NCBI GenBank assembly: GCA_023437365.1
Contig: JAEZGK010000005.1
Location: 1 to 43,383, forward strand
Reading direction: 5' to 3'
From: Bacillota bacterium
GTDB lineage: Bacteria > Bacillota > Clostridia > Lachnospirales > Lachnospiraceae
DNA length: 43,383 nt
Under the pieces are notes generated by a model. It worked only from the letters and a program-made list of their open reading frames with translations. It searched no databases and was not told the origin of the DNA. Positions 42,230-43,383 of the stretch are shown piece by piece; position 1 is the stretch's first letter; each line of letters opens with the position of its first letter. The position numbers and the translations under genes are program-made.

Positions 42230-42442
42230 TTATCCTAAAAAGATTCCAATACCGAGTTCAATAACATAATCCAGTACGTAAATAACTAATCCTAAGATAA
42301 CGGTAACACTAACGACAGCAACTGCCTGCTTTGCAAGAGCTTCTTTATCCGGCCAAATAATTTTCTTGAATTCGGACTTTAAACCCTTAAACCAGCTTTT
42401 CTTTGGAGCTTTTTCGGTTGTAGTATTTGCCATCTCACTCAT
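42230..42442 (-). CDS. secE: Preprotein translocase subunit SecE
   Basis: 70 residues: a short polar N-terminus, amphipathic KSWFKGLKSEFKKIIWPDK, then one transmembrane helix (VAVVSVTVILGLVIYVLDYVI, about 40-62). The conserved SEFKKIIWP motif is intact. It is the essential small partner of SecY. AAAGGAAATGAAG precedes the ATG. Between rpmG and nusG. Confidence 0.96.
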   Translation of the reverse strand: MSEMANTTTEKAPKKSWFKGLKSEFKKIIWPDKEALAKQAVAVVSVTVILGLVIYVLDYVIELGIGIFLG

Positions 42443-42465
42443 GTCTTCATTTCCTTTCAGATTAA

Positions 42466-42615
42466 TTATTTCGTTTCCTTGTGCAATGTGTGGGTTCTGC
42501 AGAACTTACAATACTTCTTTGTTTCCATTCTGTCAGGATGTAACTTCTTTTCTTTGGTCGTGTTGTAATTGCGTTGTTTGCAATCTGTACAAGCCAATGT
42601 AATCTTTACGCGCAC
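42466..42615 (-). CDS. rpmG: 50S ribosomal protein L33
   Basis: 49 residues from a GTG start: MRVKITLACTDCKQRNYNTT, then the second Cys pair in YCKFCRTHT, giving the zinc-binding four-cysteine (C+) form. It lies on the large subunit near the E site. GGAGG is eight bases before the GTG. Just upstream of secE; first gene of this operon. Confidence 0.95.
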   Translation of the reverse strand: MRVKITLACTDCKQRNYNTTKEKKLHPDRMETKKYCKFCRTHTLHKETK

Positions 42616-42709
42616 AATATCCACCTCCGATTTCTCTTGTAGCGCATTCGCTAACTATGCTTTAGGCTTTTTTAGGCATAAAAAAAAAGCCCTCTTACTT
42701 TGCTTTCTT

Positions 42710-42738
42710 ACTATATCATACTCAAATGAGTACGTCAA
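42710..42738 (-). promoter_or_regulatory. Promoter of rpmG-secE-nusG
   Basis: TTGACG (42738-42733), 17-bp spacer, TATAGT (42715-42710), about 95 bases before the rpmG start. Confidence 0.8.
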
Positions 42739-42840
42739 TATTTTTTTCCATCCACTTTGTATTATATAACAGTAATCCGAATTCTGCAATATTTATTTAT
42801 CCCGATTTGCAAAACAATCCGCGAAACATGTTGCTGTTCA

Positions 42841-42931
42841 AACCCCAGAAAAGATGTCGCCTATGAGCTCAATCAAATTTTCAAAATTGGAGTCTCTTTC
42901 GCTTAATTACTTTATATGGCGACATGGGGTT
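42841..42931. repeat. 91-nt split inverted repeat
   Basis: AACCCCA + TGTCGCCTAT (42841-42864) pairs with ATATGGCGACA + TGGGGTT (42914-42931), with a seven-base bulge on one side and AATTTT/AAAATT inside. Not a tRNA and no U-run. Identity unknown. Confidence 0.6.
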
Positions 42932-42951
42932 GCCGCAAAATTAGTTATGTT

Positions 42952-42978
42952 CTGCGAAGATGAGTATCATCTTCGCAG
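42952..42978. terminator. Perfect hairpin after the Ig-like protein gene
   Basis: CTGCGAAGATGA-GTA-TCATCTTCGCAG, 12 bp. Well placed 35 bases after the stop but with only a weak U-run. Confidence 0.55.
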
Positions 42979-43012
42979 TTCAAAACCTATTTTGTAATGC
43001 CCCATCTTCTTT

Positions 43013-43383
43013 TTAGCCTGATGCATTTTGAATTACTATTATCTTGCAGCTAGACTTAAGACCGTTGGAGGTCTTAACGGATATTGTCGCCGCCCCCTCC
43101 GATAGAGCTGTTATCTTTCCTGTAGATGAAACAGTTGCTACCGTTTCATCCGAGCTTGAGAATGTGATCAGGTCCGTCGATGAACTTGGTGTGATGTAAG
43201 CCCGTAGGGTGTAGGTATCATTTAAATTCATCGTCCTATCCGATTGAGAAAGCTGAAGCATTTGTGATTTTACCGTTCGGATCCTGATTGTTTTGACCGA
43301 CATATTACCACGGTTATCGATTCCAAAGATTGTATAAGTACCATCCTTCTTTACATTGAATTTAACTTTACCATCCGTATGAT
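43013..43383 (-). CDS. Ig-like (Big_2) domain protein, C-terminal fragment
   Basis: The frame is open to the window edge, so this is the end of a larger gene. The visible part includes DGTYTIFGIDNRGN and then a Big_2 (bacterial Ig-like) domain: LNDTYTLRAYITPSS, FSSSDETVATVSSTGKITAL and EGAATISVKTSNG. These domains occur in secreted or surface proteins, often several in a row. No sorting motif (LPxTG) follows; the protein ends NASG. The internal ATG at 43303 is not thought to be the start. Confidence 0.85.
   Translation of the reverse strand, partial: HTDGKVKFNVKKDGTYTIFGIDNRGNMSVKTIRIRTVKSQMLQLSQSDRTMNLNDTYTLRAYITPSSSTDLITFSSSDETVATVSSTGKITALSEGAATISVKTSNGLKSSCKIIVIQNASG

Noticed and set aside
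42820..42860. tRNA gene suggested by GTTCAAACCCC
   Set aside because: No matching acceptor, D-arm or anticodon arm can be built around it.

Overview
The window comes from a low-to-mid-GC Firmicute, most probably a Lachnospiraceae/Clostridia member. This rests on the style of the ribosomal proteins, strong AGGAGG ribosome binding sites, a Bacillus-type ydjFGHI cluster, a CsbB/GtcA/YfhO-type glycosylation operon and a NiCo (czcD) riboswitch. Nothing in the window identifies the species. Most genes, including all translation and transcription genes, lie on the minus strand, so the main operons read from high to low coordinates.

Right end (43.4 to 39 kb): the C-terminal end of an Ig-like (Big_2) surface protein, then rpmG-secE-nusG from one clear promoter, rplK and rplA separated by structured spacers, and rplJ-rplL behind their own promoter, an L10 leader RNA and an attenuator. 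Between rplL and rpoB (39 to 34.4 kb) lies a non-ribosomal block: a cysteine hydrolase and an HxlR regulator on the plus strand, then an alpha/beta hydrolase, an unknown membrane-anchored protein and a DUF1330-like protein on the minus strand. rpoB and rpoC follow with their own promoter. RpoB ends in an acidic linker plus a zinc ribbon, and RpoC ends in a long acidic tail.

Middle (26.5 to 3.6 kb): where Firmicutes usually carry rpsL-rpsG-fusA-tuf there are about 23 kb of accessory genes. These are a P-type ATPase behind a NiCo riboswitch, a ferritin-like protein, a GntR(YtrA)-ABC transporter operon with a 33-bp perfect palindrome at its promoter, a phospho-sugar mutase, a nitroreductase, the pspA-ydjG-ydjH-ydjI membrane-stress cluster, an rRNA-methyltransferase-like protein, a three-gene GtrA/YfhO/GT2 lipid-linked sugar transfer operon, an MFS efflux pump behind a leader-peptide attenuator, a small membrane protein with a GGADGPT motif, and a GNAT acetyltransferase. 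Left end (3.6 to 0 kb): the S10 operon rpsJ-rplC-rplD-rplW-rplB-rpsS, running off the edge, with a strong promoter and a 277-nt structured leader.

Intergenic regions are unusually rich in short tandem arrays (16-, 17-, 21- and 45-nt periods), a 166-nt imperfect hairpin, and a three-unit hairpin repeat. The most interesting regulatory items are the NiCo riboswitch before an atypical P-type ATPase, the 13-codon leader peptide overlapping two competing hairpins before the MFS pump, the S10 leader with a 14-bp long-range helix, and the palindrome over the -10 box of the GntR operon.
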